Origin: G963691885 sp963691885
GTDB taxonomy: Bacteria; Pseudomonadota; Alphaproteobacteria; UBA8366; Aestuariispiraceae
Assembly (NCBI GenBank): GCA_963691885.1
Contig: OY829843.1
Span: 2,976,001 to 3,040,000, forward strand
Length of the DNA: 64,000 nt
Direction: 5' to 3'
Part shown: one piece after another, positions 41,623-49,718 of the stretch
Numbering within the stretch: position 1 is the stretch's first letter
How the letters are laid out: each line of letters opens with the position of its first letter
Notes under the pieces: generated by a model
Database searches by the model: none
Seen by the model: only the letters and a program-made list of their open reading frames with translations
What the model was told of the DNA's origin: nothing
Made by a program: the position numbers and the translations under genes

Positions 41623-44481
41623 TTAAAGGCGTCCAAACGTCTCGTTCAGGGTCTGCAACAGACCGTCGCGGTCATGTTTTGCAACATAATCCGTGAAGCC
41701 TACCTCATGGCCGCGTTCGAGTGCAGCCGGCGTTGTGTGAGACGACATGGCGATGATGGGAAGATTTGCCCATTTTGACCCGTCGCGGACAGTTTCCACG
41801 AACTCGAAACCGTTCATTTCCGGCATTTCGATATCGCTGACAATCCCGTCGAACTGATCGCCCCTGGTCATCATTGACAAAGCCTCCGTCGCGCTGTCCA
41901 CCGCAGTGACGGAATAGCCGGCAACGGACAGGATCGGGGTCAGGAGATTGCGGAAAAAAGCGCTGTCATCAACCAGCAGCAACCGACGTCTTGCCGACCC
42001 TGTATTGGTGATTTCGCCTTCGTCTTCGACACCAAACCAGTCGCTGAACGCCTGGGTCAGGTAATAGCCGGTATCGATAATCTCGGTTGCTTTTTCTGCG
42101 ATGATGGCGCTGCCGATCATACCCTCTCTGGCACTGCTGTGCTCGACCGACAGACGATCTTCGACAATGTCCAGAATTTCATCGACCACCAAACCCATTG
42201 TCCGTTCGCGGTCGGAGAAGACGAGGGTCGGTTTCTTGCCGGTCTCGGGGAAGGTGAACTGATCATTGATGGGTACCAGTGGCATCAATGTGCCGCGATA
42301 CTGCACCATCGCCTGGCCATTCGTGTATTCGACCTTGTCGAAATCGATCTCTTCCAGACGGGCCACCAAGCCAAGTGGAACCGCTTTCGGTGCCTGGTCG
42401 CCGGCGCGGAACAGAAGCAGTGCCACACGATCCTCCTCAGATTTGAACTGCAACTGGGCCTGATCCTGTTGGGCCTGATCGCCAGACGCGATTTCACTGG
42501 TTGTCTGGGCGATGCCGTTCGGATCTAGGATCATGATGACACTACCGTCACCCAGGATCGTGTTGCCAGAGAAGATCGAGATGTTTCGAAGCAGAGTAGA
42601 TGTCGGTTTGACGACGATTTCCTCTGCGTCATAGATCTTGTCGACGATAATTCCGAAGGAATATGTACCGACCTGCGCAACCACGATGAAGTTTTCGTCG
42701 GAAATGGTCTCGGTGACGACTTCATTTGCATTAAGCAGGCGGCGCATGGACACCAGCGGCAACAGACGATCGCGGAGACGAAGAACCGGAGTTTCGTGGA
42801 TTTCTTCAATCTTGTGCTCTGAGTTGTTGGAAGCCCGAACCAGCTCAACAACCGAGATTTGCGGAATGGCAAACCGTTCTTCGGCACATTCGACAATCAG
42901 CGCCGAAACGATGGCCAGGGTCAGCGGGATCTTGATCAGGAAGGTCGTGCCCTTGCTTTCAATCGATTTCAGTTCGACGGTGCCGCCGATCTTGTCGATA
43001 TTTGTCTTGACCACATCCATGCCAACGCCACGACCGGAAACACTGGTCACAGCGGCCGCTGTTGAGAAGCCGGGCGCAAAGATCAACTGCTGGATCTGGT
43101 GATCCGTCATGGAGTCCAGATCCGCTTCGCTCATCAGGTTGTTCTGGATCGCCTTTTCGCGGATACGCTCCATATTCAGGCCTTTACCATCATCCTGAAT
43201 AACAATGTGGATATGGCCGCCCTCATGATAGGCGTTCAGCGTAATGGTACCCGTCTCTGATTTCCCAGCTGCGAGCCGGTCTTCGGGCTCTTCAACACCG
43301 TGGTCGGCAGAGTTTCTGACCATATGGGTCAGTGGGTCTTTGATGATATCCAGAACCTGACGATCAAGTTCGGTATCCGCACCGATCATCTGCAGGTCGA
43401 TTTTCTTGTTCAATTCAATGGACAGGTCGCGAATGATCCGAGGCAGCTTTGCCCAGGCGTTGCCGATGGGCTGCATGCGGGTCTTCATAACCCCTTCCTG
43501 CAGTTCGGTCGTCACATGGGACAGACGCTGCAATGGCGCGCCGAAATCGCTGTCACCCTGGTTGCGCAGGATTTGCAGCAACTGGTTTCTGGTCAGAACC
43601 AGTTCGGAGACCATGGTCATCAGGTTTTCAAGCAGGTCAACGTTGACGCGGATTGTCTGCGCAACGCCGCCACCCCCGCCGCCTTCGTTCTTGGCAACCG
43701 CTTTTCCATCGCCATCACCGCCCGCTTTCTTCGCTGGTGCGGTCTCTTTTGCTTTGGCGGGAACTGAGGCCGCCGCGGCTGGCGGTGCGGCTTCTTCAGG
43801 GGCGGGTTCCTCTGCCGGTGTTTCTGCAGCTTGTTTGGATTTGTCGCCGGCAACACCGAACGGATTGCCCGGGCCTTCGTAAACAGCCTCGTCAAAAGCG
43901 CGCTGCAACTCATCAGAATCGCGTGCGACCTCGTCGCTGTCATTCATTGCATCAAGGGCAGCGGCGCCTACCAATTTGGCCGGGGCGGCGGCAGGTTCTT
44001 CCTCCACCATTTCCGACATCATTGCTTCGACGGCTTCAAGGTCTTCAGCGTCTTTGGTCGCAGGGGGCGCATCATCGGCGGCGGGGCTGGCACCCGGAAC
44101 CTCACCCGTGTCAGCCAAATGGTTGAGGCGGGAAATAAGGTCGCTATCGTCGCCATCCGGTTCGGCTTCGGTCGCTTCCAGTTCACCCAGGATCAGCTTG
44201 ATACGATCGAGAGATTCCAGCACCAGGGAAACGGTGTCTTCGGTGACGACCAGTTCACTATCACGAACCTTGCCCAGAACGTTTTCAGAGGCATGAGCGA
44301 CAGATTCCAGTCTGGGCAGCCCGAGGAAGCCACAGGTTCCTTTAATCGTGTGCACCAACCGGAATATATTGGACAAGATGGCCTGATCATTGGGGTTTTG
44401 TTCAAGCTTCACCAATTCGACATCGAGCGTGTCCATGCTTTCAGTCGTTTCAGTGAGAAATTCGCTTAAGAGATCATCCAT
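41623..44481 (-). CDS. cheA: Hybrid chemotaxis kinase CheA with two CheW-like domains and a receiver
   Basis: 952 residues. In order: Hpt domain with His44 (RLVHTIKGTCGF); an acidic then Pro/Ala/Lys-rich linker (about 110-285) in place of a recognisable P2 domain; dimerisation helices (VDLLENLMTMVSELVLTRNQ); an ATPase domain with MVRNSADHGVE and the G boxes DDGKGLN and SGRGVGMDVV; a CheW-like domain (about 530-690); a second, more divergent CheW-like domain (about 690-815); and a C-terminal receiver (RRLLLVDDSAFFRNLL, IVSDIEMPEMNG). It should phosphorylate CheY and CheB. No stand-alone cheW, cheD or cheZ gene is present nearby. Confidence 0.95.
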   Translation of the reverse strand: MDDLLSEFLTETTESMDTLDVELVKLEQNPNDQAILSNIFRLVHTIKGTCGFLGLPRLESVAHASENVLGKVRDSELVVTEDTVSLVLESLDRIKLILGELEATEAEPDGDDSDLISRLNHLADTGEVPGASPAADDAPPATKDAEDLEAVEAMMSEMVEEEPAAAPAKLVGAAALDAMNDSDEVARDSDELQRAFDEAVYEGPGNPFGVAGDKSKQAAETPAEEPAPEEAAPPAAAASVPAKAKETAPAKKAGGDGDGKAVAKNEGGGGGGVAQTIRVNVDLLENLMTMVSELVLTRNQLLQILRNQGDSDFGAPLQRLSHVTTELQEGVMKTRMQPIGNAWAKLPRIIRDLSIELNKKIDLQMIGADTELDRQVLDIIKDPLTHMVRNSADHGVEEPEDRLAAGKSETGTITLNAYHEGGHIHIVIQDDGKGLNMERIREKAIQNNLMSEADLDSMTDHQIQQLIFAPGFSTAAAVTSVSGRGVGMDVVKTNIDKIGGTVELKSIESKGTTFLIKIPLTLAIVSALIVECAEERFAIPQISVVELVRASNNSEHKIEEIHETPVLRLRDRLLPLVSMRRLLNANEVVTETISDENFIVVAQVGTYSFGIIVDKIYDAEEIVVKPTSTLLRNISIFSGNTILGDGSVIMILDPNGIAQTTSEIASGDQAQQDQAQLQFKSEEDRVALLLFRAGDQAPKAVPLGLVARLEEIDFDKVEYTNGQAMVQYRGTLMPLVPINDQFTFPETGKKPTLVFSDRERTMGLVVDEILDIVEDRLSVEHSSAREGMIGSAIIAEKATEIIDTGYYLTQAFSDWFGVEDEGEITNTGSARRRLLLVDDSAFFRNLLTPILSVAGYSVTAVDSATEALSMMTRGDQFDGIVSDIEMPEMNGFEFVETVRDGSKWANLPIIAMSSHTTPAALERGHEVGFTDYVAKHDRDGLLQTLNETFGRL

Positions 44482-44738
44482 CCCGTTAACTCCCGTTGGG
44501 CGGCGTATTGTGCCGGTTTCCCTATCATTTACGAACCACGGTCCTATTAGACCGCCAATTTGCGTCGCATATTACCGTTTCATCTATTAACAAACTCCTA
44601 AATAAAGCGGCCTGAAATTTAAGGAATCTTCAGAGCCACCATATCTGGATACCGAATTTGTATTGGAAAGTTCTAAATAAATAAAGCTCTTACGTCATTT
44701 TACGGATTTGCGGCGCCGAATGCGTGCTTGTGCTTGGA
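44482..44738. other. Upstream region of cheA
   Basis: 257 bases between chpT and cheA, AT-rich around 44580-44700. GGGAGT precedes the cheA start on the minus strand. A near-match to a CtrA site (TTAA-N7-CTAA, 44587-44601) is present but too imperfect to call. Confidence 0.4.
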
Positions 44739-45356
44739 TCAACGCAGAACCAGATCGAGTTGGTCATCCTTTTCATTGAGCGTCAGGTTCAATCCGGCGT
44801 CCTCTATCAGAACCATTAAATATTTGCAGTGAACGGTGTGTGCGTTGATCTCTGTGCCGGCATCTGGCGAAACCAGCACATCCCTCGCTTCGCCTTGAAG
44901 GTTCATCCGCTCACCCACCGCCTGGAATACGGTTTCATCGCGGCCGATCTCAATGGTGAGCGTGCCACCGCGGGACAGACCGCGGGCCAGAATTTCGATC
45001 GCGATCAGCGCAATCTTGCCACCCGCCGGTTTCGTCAGGAGACCGCCATTCAAGGGTTCGGACCAATCCAGTGTGACCCGTGTCTCTTTTAAGAAGTCGG
45101 TTGCAGCCTCGTGAAAGGCAACGAAACTTTCCGTAACCCGACCGGCATTTCCATAGGCGAGGCGATAGAATTGCAAGCGGCTGGCCGCTCGGGTCGCGCT
45201 GTCAGACACCAGCTGAACCGCGTCACCTGTGTCGCCTTCGTCTTCTTCCATTTCGATCATGAATTCGATGCCATTCGCGACGGCACCGACAGGGCCGACC
45301 AACTCGTGGCACAGCCTTGACATCAGAACTTCAGTTATCTGTGTGGTCATTGCCAT
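44739..45356 (-). CDS. chpT: Histidine phosphotransferase ChpT
   Basis: 205 residues from ATG 45356. The N-terminal helix carries the phosphoryl-accepting His17 in LMSRLCHELVGPVGAVANGI, the ChpT signature; the C-terminal part is a degenerate ATPase-like (Bergerat) domain lacking ATP-binding boxes. ChpT passes phosphate from CckA to CtrA and CpdR. Finding it about 6 kb from ctrA, upstream of the che operon and in the same direction, links the cell-cycle relay with motility genes. An in-frame upstream start (45389) adds 11 residues without support. Confidence 0.92.
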   Translation of the reverse strand: MAMTTQITEVLMSRLCHELVGPVGAVANGIEFMIEMEEDEGDTGDAVQLVSDSATRAASRLQFYRLAYGNAGRVTESFVAFHEAATDFLKETRVTLDWSEPLNGGLLTKPAGGKIALIAIEILARGLSRGGTLTIEIGRDETVFQAVGERMNLQGEARDVLVSPDAGTEINAHTVHCKYLMVLIEDAGLNLTLNEKDDQLDLVLR

Positions 45357-45466
45357 TGTCGCACCCTTTACCCATGATATTAAACACAAAGAACCCGCGA
45401 TTGGATCATCTTCGCAAGATACGGTGCAGGTTATTAATAAAGTATTTTCATAAGGGTCGAATTCAA

Positions 45467-45694
45467 ATGGCAGATGATTTTGGTGGTTTCGGCGGGGACC
45501 GATCAGCGACCTCCCGGATGGAAGCAGGGTTCAGCCTGTCACCCGGCAGTTTCGTGACCAACCCTGCCCAGCCAGATTGGGGGTTGGGTCAGGTACAATC
45601 GGTCGTCGGGTCCAGGGTGACCGTCAATTTTGAAGATGCCGGAAAACTCACGATTGACGTTTCTGTGGTGCCGCTGGTCGCAAGTCCGGCATAA
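45467..45694 (+). CDS. DUF3553 domain protein
   Basis: 75 residues from ATG 45467, with AAGGG upstream. A Gly-rich start is followed by SPGSFVTNPAQPDWGLGQVQ and a small beta-rich segment with VTVNFEDAGK, the DUF3553 pattern (a short SH3-like barrel, as at the ends of some UvrD helicases and in stand-alone proteins). Function is unknown. It is divergent from chpT, sharing a 110-base promoter region, and I believe this pairing recurs in alphaproteobacteria, though I cannot verify it here. Confidence 0.8.
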   Translation: MADDFGGFGGDRSATSRMEAGFSLSPGSFVTNPAQPDWGLGQVQSVVGSRVTVNFEDAGKLTIDVSVVPLVASPA

Positions 45695-45811
45695 CATGAC
45701 GTTGAGGGCAGAGCCTGTATCGGAGAATATGGGAATTTAGCCGGGATTTTGGTGTATCGTGTCTGCGCGATCTCCATCCATCTGATCTGACTTTTTTGGG
45801 AATGGTTGATT

Positions 45812-47542
45812 ATGAGTGAGACACGCGCCGACGCCGGGGATCAAAAAGCTCCCTTGCGCTTCAGAAATCCGGGATTTGGACGGCGCAATGCGACGCCCCA
45901 TTCAAAGGGCCGTCAGATCGATGAAACAGCGGTTACAGAGATCCGGAACCTGCTGGGCGATATGCCTGTTCAGAGGGACCTTTTGATCGAGTACCTGCAT
46001 CTGGTTCAGGATCAGTACGGGCATTTGGCCGCCCGGCATCTGCACGCCCTGGCAACAATTATGAACATTCCCCAGGCAGAGATCTTTGAGGTGGCAACAT
46101 TCTATGCCCATTTCGATCTCGTCATGGAAGGGGAGGTCGCACCGCCCCCCGTTACCGTGCGGGTCTGCGATTCCTTGAGCTGCGCCCTTAATGGGGCGGA
46201 AGACATTTTGCGGGATGCGCCAGCTGCCCTTGGTTCGGATGTCCGCGTGTTGCGCGCGCCATGTATGGGACGGTGTCATCAGGCGCCGGTTGCCGAGGTT
46301 GGACATCGCCACGTGACCGAGCTGACCCTGCCAGAGCTGGTATCCGCAGTCCAATCGGACGATCATCATCCTGTTATGCCCGCCTATCAGACATTCGATG
46401 AATATGTGCAAACAGGTGGCTACAACATCCTTAAGGACTGCCTTGCCGGAAAGAGTCAGCCGCTTGATATTGCCAAACAGGTGGAAGATTCCGGTCTGCG
46501 CGGTCTTGGCGGCGCCGGGTTCAAAACCGGGCTGAAATGGGCGCTGGTCCGCAAAGAGGAAGGCCCCCGGCTTATGGCCGTAAACGGGGATGAGGGCGAG
46601 CCGGGTACGATCAAGGATCATCATTACCTGACCCGCGAACCCCATAAATTCCTTGAAGGCATGCTGATTGCGGCCTGGGTGGTTGAGGCGACAGACGTCT
46701 ATCTCTACATGCGCGATGAATACCCGGACGTGATCGCGCTGTTGAAGACAGAGATTGCGGCTGTTGAGAAGGCGGGTCTTTCCGATCACACGCGCATTCA
46801 TCTGCGTCGCGGTGCCGGTGCCTATATCTGTGGTGAAGAATCCGCGATGATCGGGTCGATCGAAGGAAAACGCGGTTTGCCGCGTCATCGACCGCCTTTC
46901 GTGGCGCAAGTGGGACTTTTCGGTCGCCCGACACTGGTCAACAATGTTGAAACCCTGCACTGGATTCCTGAAATCCTGAAAAACGGTCCCGACTGGTTCA
47001 AGGGCCATGGTCGCAATGACCGTCAGGGCTTGCGGTCTTTTTCTGTCTCAGGTCGGGTCAAGGAACCGGGTGTGAAACTGGCCCCCGCGGGTATTACCCT
47101 CGATGAGTTGATTGAGGAATATTGTGGTGGCATGGAAGAAGGTCACGTGTTGAAAGCCTATCTTCCGGGCGGCGCTTCCGGCGGGATCCTGCCGGCCAGC
47201 ATGGCGAATATCCCGCTCGATTTCGACACGTTGCAACCCTATGGCTGTTTCATCGGTTCAGCTGCCATTGTGATCATGTCCGACAAGGATGATATCCCCG
47301 AGGCCGCGCTGAACCTGATGAAGTTCTTTGAAGATGAAAGCTGTGGGCAATGCACGCCTTGCCGGGCGGGCACAGAAAAGGCCGTCAAACTGATGAGCGA
47401 GCCACAATGGGACGTGGCGTTGCTGGAGGAATTGTCCACCACAATGCTGGACGCCTCAATCTGCGGGCTTGGGCAAGCGGCACCAAACCCGCTGATCAGC
47501 CTTTTCAAATATTTCCCGGATGACGTGCCGCGAAAGAACTGA
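45812..47542 (+). CDS. NuoE-NuoF fusion protein (formate dehydrogenase beta / NADH dehydrogenase-like)
   Basis: 576 residues. The N-terminal NuoE-like thioredoxin-fold domain has four Cys for a [2Fe-2S] cluster (VCDSLSCALNG and APCMGRCH). The NuoF-like part has the NADH/FMN motifs (GLRGLGGAGFKTGLKW, AVNGDEGEPGTIKDHHYL, GAGAYICGEESAMIGSIEG) and a [4Fe-4S] motif SCGQCTPCRAG plus a later Cys in DASICGLGQ. Such fusions serve NAD-linked formate dehydrogenases (FdsB) and some hydrogenases or other NADH-linked complexes. The usual catalytic alpha subunit is not in the window, so the partner is unknown. Converges on the aldolase-like gene with a 16-base gap. Confidence 0.9.
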   Translation: MSETRADAGDQKAPLRFRNPGFGRRNATPHSKGRQIDETAVTEIRNLLGDMPVQRDLLIEYLHLVQDQYGHLAARHLHALATIMNIPQAEIFEVATFYAHFDLVMEGEVAPPPVTVRVCDSLSCALNGAEDILRDAPAALGSDVRVLRAPCMGRCHQAPVAEVGHRHVTELTLPELVSAVQSDDHHPVMPAYQTFDEYVQTGGYNILKDCLAGKSQPLDIAKQVEDSGLRGLGGAGFKTGLKWALVRKEEGPRLMAVNGDEGEPGTIKDHHYLTREPHKFLEGMLIAAWVVEATDVYLYMRDEYPDVIALLKTEIAAVEKAGLSDHTRIHLRRGAGAYICGEESAMIGSIEGKRGLPRHRPPFVAQVGLFGRPTLVNNVETLHWIPEILKNGPDWFKGHGRNDRQGLRSFSVSGRVKEPGVKLAPAGITLDELIEEYCGGMEEGHVLKAYLPGGASGGILPASMANIPLDFDTLQPYGCFIGSAAIVIMSDKDDIPEAALNLMKFFEDESCGQCTPCRAGTEKAVKLMSEPQWDVALLEELSTTMLDASICGLGQAAPNPLISLFKYFPDDVPRKN

Positions 47543-47558
47543 ACCGGGGGCGCTGCCC

Positions 47559-48284
47559 TTAAATCAGATAGTCCGGTTCTTCCTTGGTCAGGATATCGCG
47601 CAGCACTTTCCAGTGGCTGGTTGCGTATTCTTCCTGTTGGCGAAGAATTGACTGGCATGTTTTCTTCGCAACCTCATCGCTGACCGTCTTCAGCGGCTTA
47701 CCCATCTGGCTTGCCAGCACCTGATTCTTGGCGGCGCGTTCCAGATAATAGAGATCGTCGAAGGCGATCCCGATGGTCGGGCCAGAGCAGACGATCCCAT
47801 GATTGGCCATCATCAGGGTAGAGTTGTTGCCGAGTTTTGAGGCCATTCGCATGCCCTCATCTTCAGTATCACCGAGCCCGTTATAGTCGTCGTCATAAGC
47901 GATCCTGTCATAATAACGCAGCGCGTTCTGATTGATCATCTCCAACCGTCCGCCCTCGAGCGATGTGATCGCTGTGGCATAGGGCATATGGGTGTGGAGG
48001 ATCGCCGTTGCATGCGGGCAGGTCCGATGCATGGCCCTGTGAATATAAAATGCTGTGTCCTCGACCGTGCGCGTCCCCTCCAGAACGTCACCGGCGCCGT
48101 TGATCAGCAGAAGGTCGCTTGCTTTCATCTGCGACCAATGCACTTCCCAGGGATTGATCAGATAGAGATCATCGCCGACCTGCAGGCTGAAATGATTGCA
48201 GATGCCCTCATGCAACTCGTAACGGGCCGCCCAGCGTAACGCCGCTGCAAGGTCACGTCGCTCTTCAATAAATTGCAATTCCAT
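47559..48284 (-). CDS. Class II aldolase/adducin domain protein
   Basis: 241 residues. The zinc-site His pair in ILHTHMPYATA and the later His in MMANHGIVCSGP are present, along with the N-terminal region LHEGICNHFSLQV and INPWEVHWSQMKASDLLLIN. The family includes L-fuculose-phosphate aldolase, ribulose-5-P epimerase and decarboxylating members, plus adducin-like proteins without known activity. The conserved Glu of the fuculose aldolase active site is not obvious, so no substrate is given. ATG 48284; it is divergent from purB across 123 bases. Confidence 0.87.
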   Translation of the reverse strand: MELQFIEERRDLAAALRWAARYELHEGICNHFSLQVGDDLYLINPWEVHWSQMKASDLLLINGAGDVLEGTRTVEDTAFYIHRAMHRTCPHATAILHTHMPYATAITSLEGGRLEMINQNALRYYDRIAYDDDYNGLGDTEDEGMRMASKLGNNSTLMMANHGIVCSGPTIGIAFDDLYYLERAAKNQVLASQMGKPLKTVSDEVAKKTCQSILRQQEEYATSHWKVLRDILTKEEPDYLI

Positions 48285-48407
48285 GGTCTGAACTCCCGAT
48301 CTCCGGATTTGTCACGGTTGGATGATTACCGGTTTTGCCAATTCACCGCAATAGTGGCATAACCCGCGCTCTCGAAACTGGTGAACTGATTTATAAGGTA
48401 TTCGCAC

Positions 48408-49718
48408 ATGATCCCGCGCTATTCCCGCCCCGAAATGACCGAAATCTGGGATCCCGCAAACAAATTCCGGCTCTGGTTCCTGATAGAGGCCCATGCCTGT
48501 GATGCGCAGGCGAAACTGGGGGTGATTCCCGAGGAAGCAGCAAAAGCCGTCTGGAATGGCGGGGACAAGCCCTACACGCCGGAAAGGATTGAGCGGATCG
48601 ATGCAATCGAACGGGAAACCCGCCATGACGTGATCGCTTTTACAACGGAGCTGGCCGAACATGTTGGCGAGATGTCACGCTTCGTTCACCAGGGTATGAC
48701 GTCCTCGGATGTACTGGACACCTGCTTTAACCTGCAGTTGGTTCAGGCAACCGATCTATTGTTGAAAGGCATGGATCGGGTCCTCGCGGCTTTGAAGCAA
48801 CAGGCGATGACCCATAAGTTTACGGTTACAATCGGGCGCAGCCACGGGATCCACGCGGAACCTGTGACATTCGGCTTGAAACTGGCCAAGCATTTCGCTG
48901 AATTCGACCGCGGCCGGCAACGCTTGTTGGCCGCCCGGGAAGAGATCGCGACCTGCGCGATTTCCGGCGCTGTCGGGACGTTCGCCAATATCGATCCAGA
49001 GGTTGAGGTTCACGTAGCGAACCAGCTTGGGCTCAGACCGGAACCACTCTCGACGCAGGTTATCCCGCGCGACCGCCACGCCATGTTCTTTGCGACACTT
49101 GGTGTTATTGCGTCCTCAATCGAAAATATCGCGACCGAGGTCCGACACCTGCAGCGGACAGAATTGCGGGAAGGGGAGGAGTTCTTTGCCAAAGGGCAAA
49201 AAGGGTCCAGCGCGATGCCGCATAAACGCAATCCCGTGCTCAGCGAAAATCTGACGGGTCTGGCCAGGATCGTCAGAAGCGCTGTCATTCCCGCAATGGA
49301 AAACGTCACACTATGGCATGAACGGGATATCTCCCACTCCTCCGTTGAGCGGATGATTGGTCCGGATGCGACCGTGACGCTCGATTTTGCCCTTCATCGT
49401 CTGGCCGGAATGGTCGAAAATATGATGGTGTATCCAGAACGGATGATGGAGAACATGGAAAGCCTGGGCGGTTTGCATAATTCCCAACGGGTTCTCCTCG
49501 CCTTGACCCAGGCAGGCGCATCACGTGAAGATGCGTATAAGCTTGTTCAGCGCAATGCGATGGAAAGTTGGTCGAAAGGCATGCCTTTTGCTAAGCTGTT
49601 GCTTGAAGACGAAGACATTCTGCGGCATTTGAGCAAAGATGAGATTCATGGATTGTTTGATCTCGATTATCACACCAAGCGTGTTGACGCGATCTTTGCC
49701 CGGGTTTTCGGGTCTTAA
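48408..49718 (+). CDS. purB: Adenylosuccinate lyase
   Basis: 436 residues of the fumarase/aspartase superfamily. The N-terminus MIPRYSRPEMTEIWDP is typical of PurB. TSSDVLDT, IGRSHGIHAEPVTFG (catalytic His region) and the signature GSSAMPHKRNPVLSENL are present. It catalyses two fumarate-releasing steps: SAICAR to AICAR and adenylosuccinate to AMP. It precedes, but is separated from, the purC-S-Q-L group on the same strand. The following reading frame may start within its 3' end. Confidence 0.97.
   Translation: MIPRYSRPEMTEIWDPANKFRLWFLIEAHACDAQAKLGVIPEEAAKAVWNGGDKPYTPERIERIDAIERETRHDVIAFTTELAEHVGEMSRFVHQGMTSSDVLDTCFNLQLVQATDLLLKGMDRVLAALKQQAMTHKFTVTIGRSHGIHAEPVTFGLKLAKHFAEFDRGRQRLLAAREEIATCAISGAVGTFANIDPEVEVHVANQLGLRPEPLSTQVIPRDRHAMFFATLGVIASSIENIATEVRHLQRTELREGEEFFAKGQKGSSAMPHKRNPVLSENLTGLARIVRSAVIPAMENVTLWHERDISHSSVERMIGPDATVTLDFALHRLAGMVENMMVYPERMMENMESLGGLHNSQRVLLALTQAGASREDAYKLVQRNAMESWSKGMPFAKLLLEDEDILRHLSKDEIHGLFDLDYHTKRVDAIFARVFGS

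Noticed and set aside
44587..44601. TTAA-N7-CTAA upstream of cheA as a CtrA site
   Set aside because: One base off consensus in AT-rich sequence where chance matches are frequent.
45902..47008. 368-codon open frame antisense to the NuoE-NuoF fusion gene
   Set aside because: It mirrors a well-supported gene with clear motifs and has no family-like content of its own.
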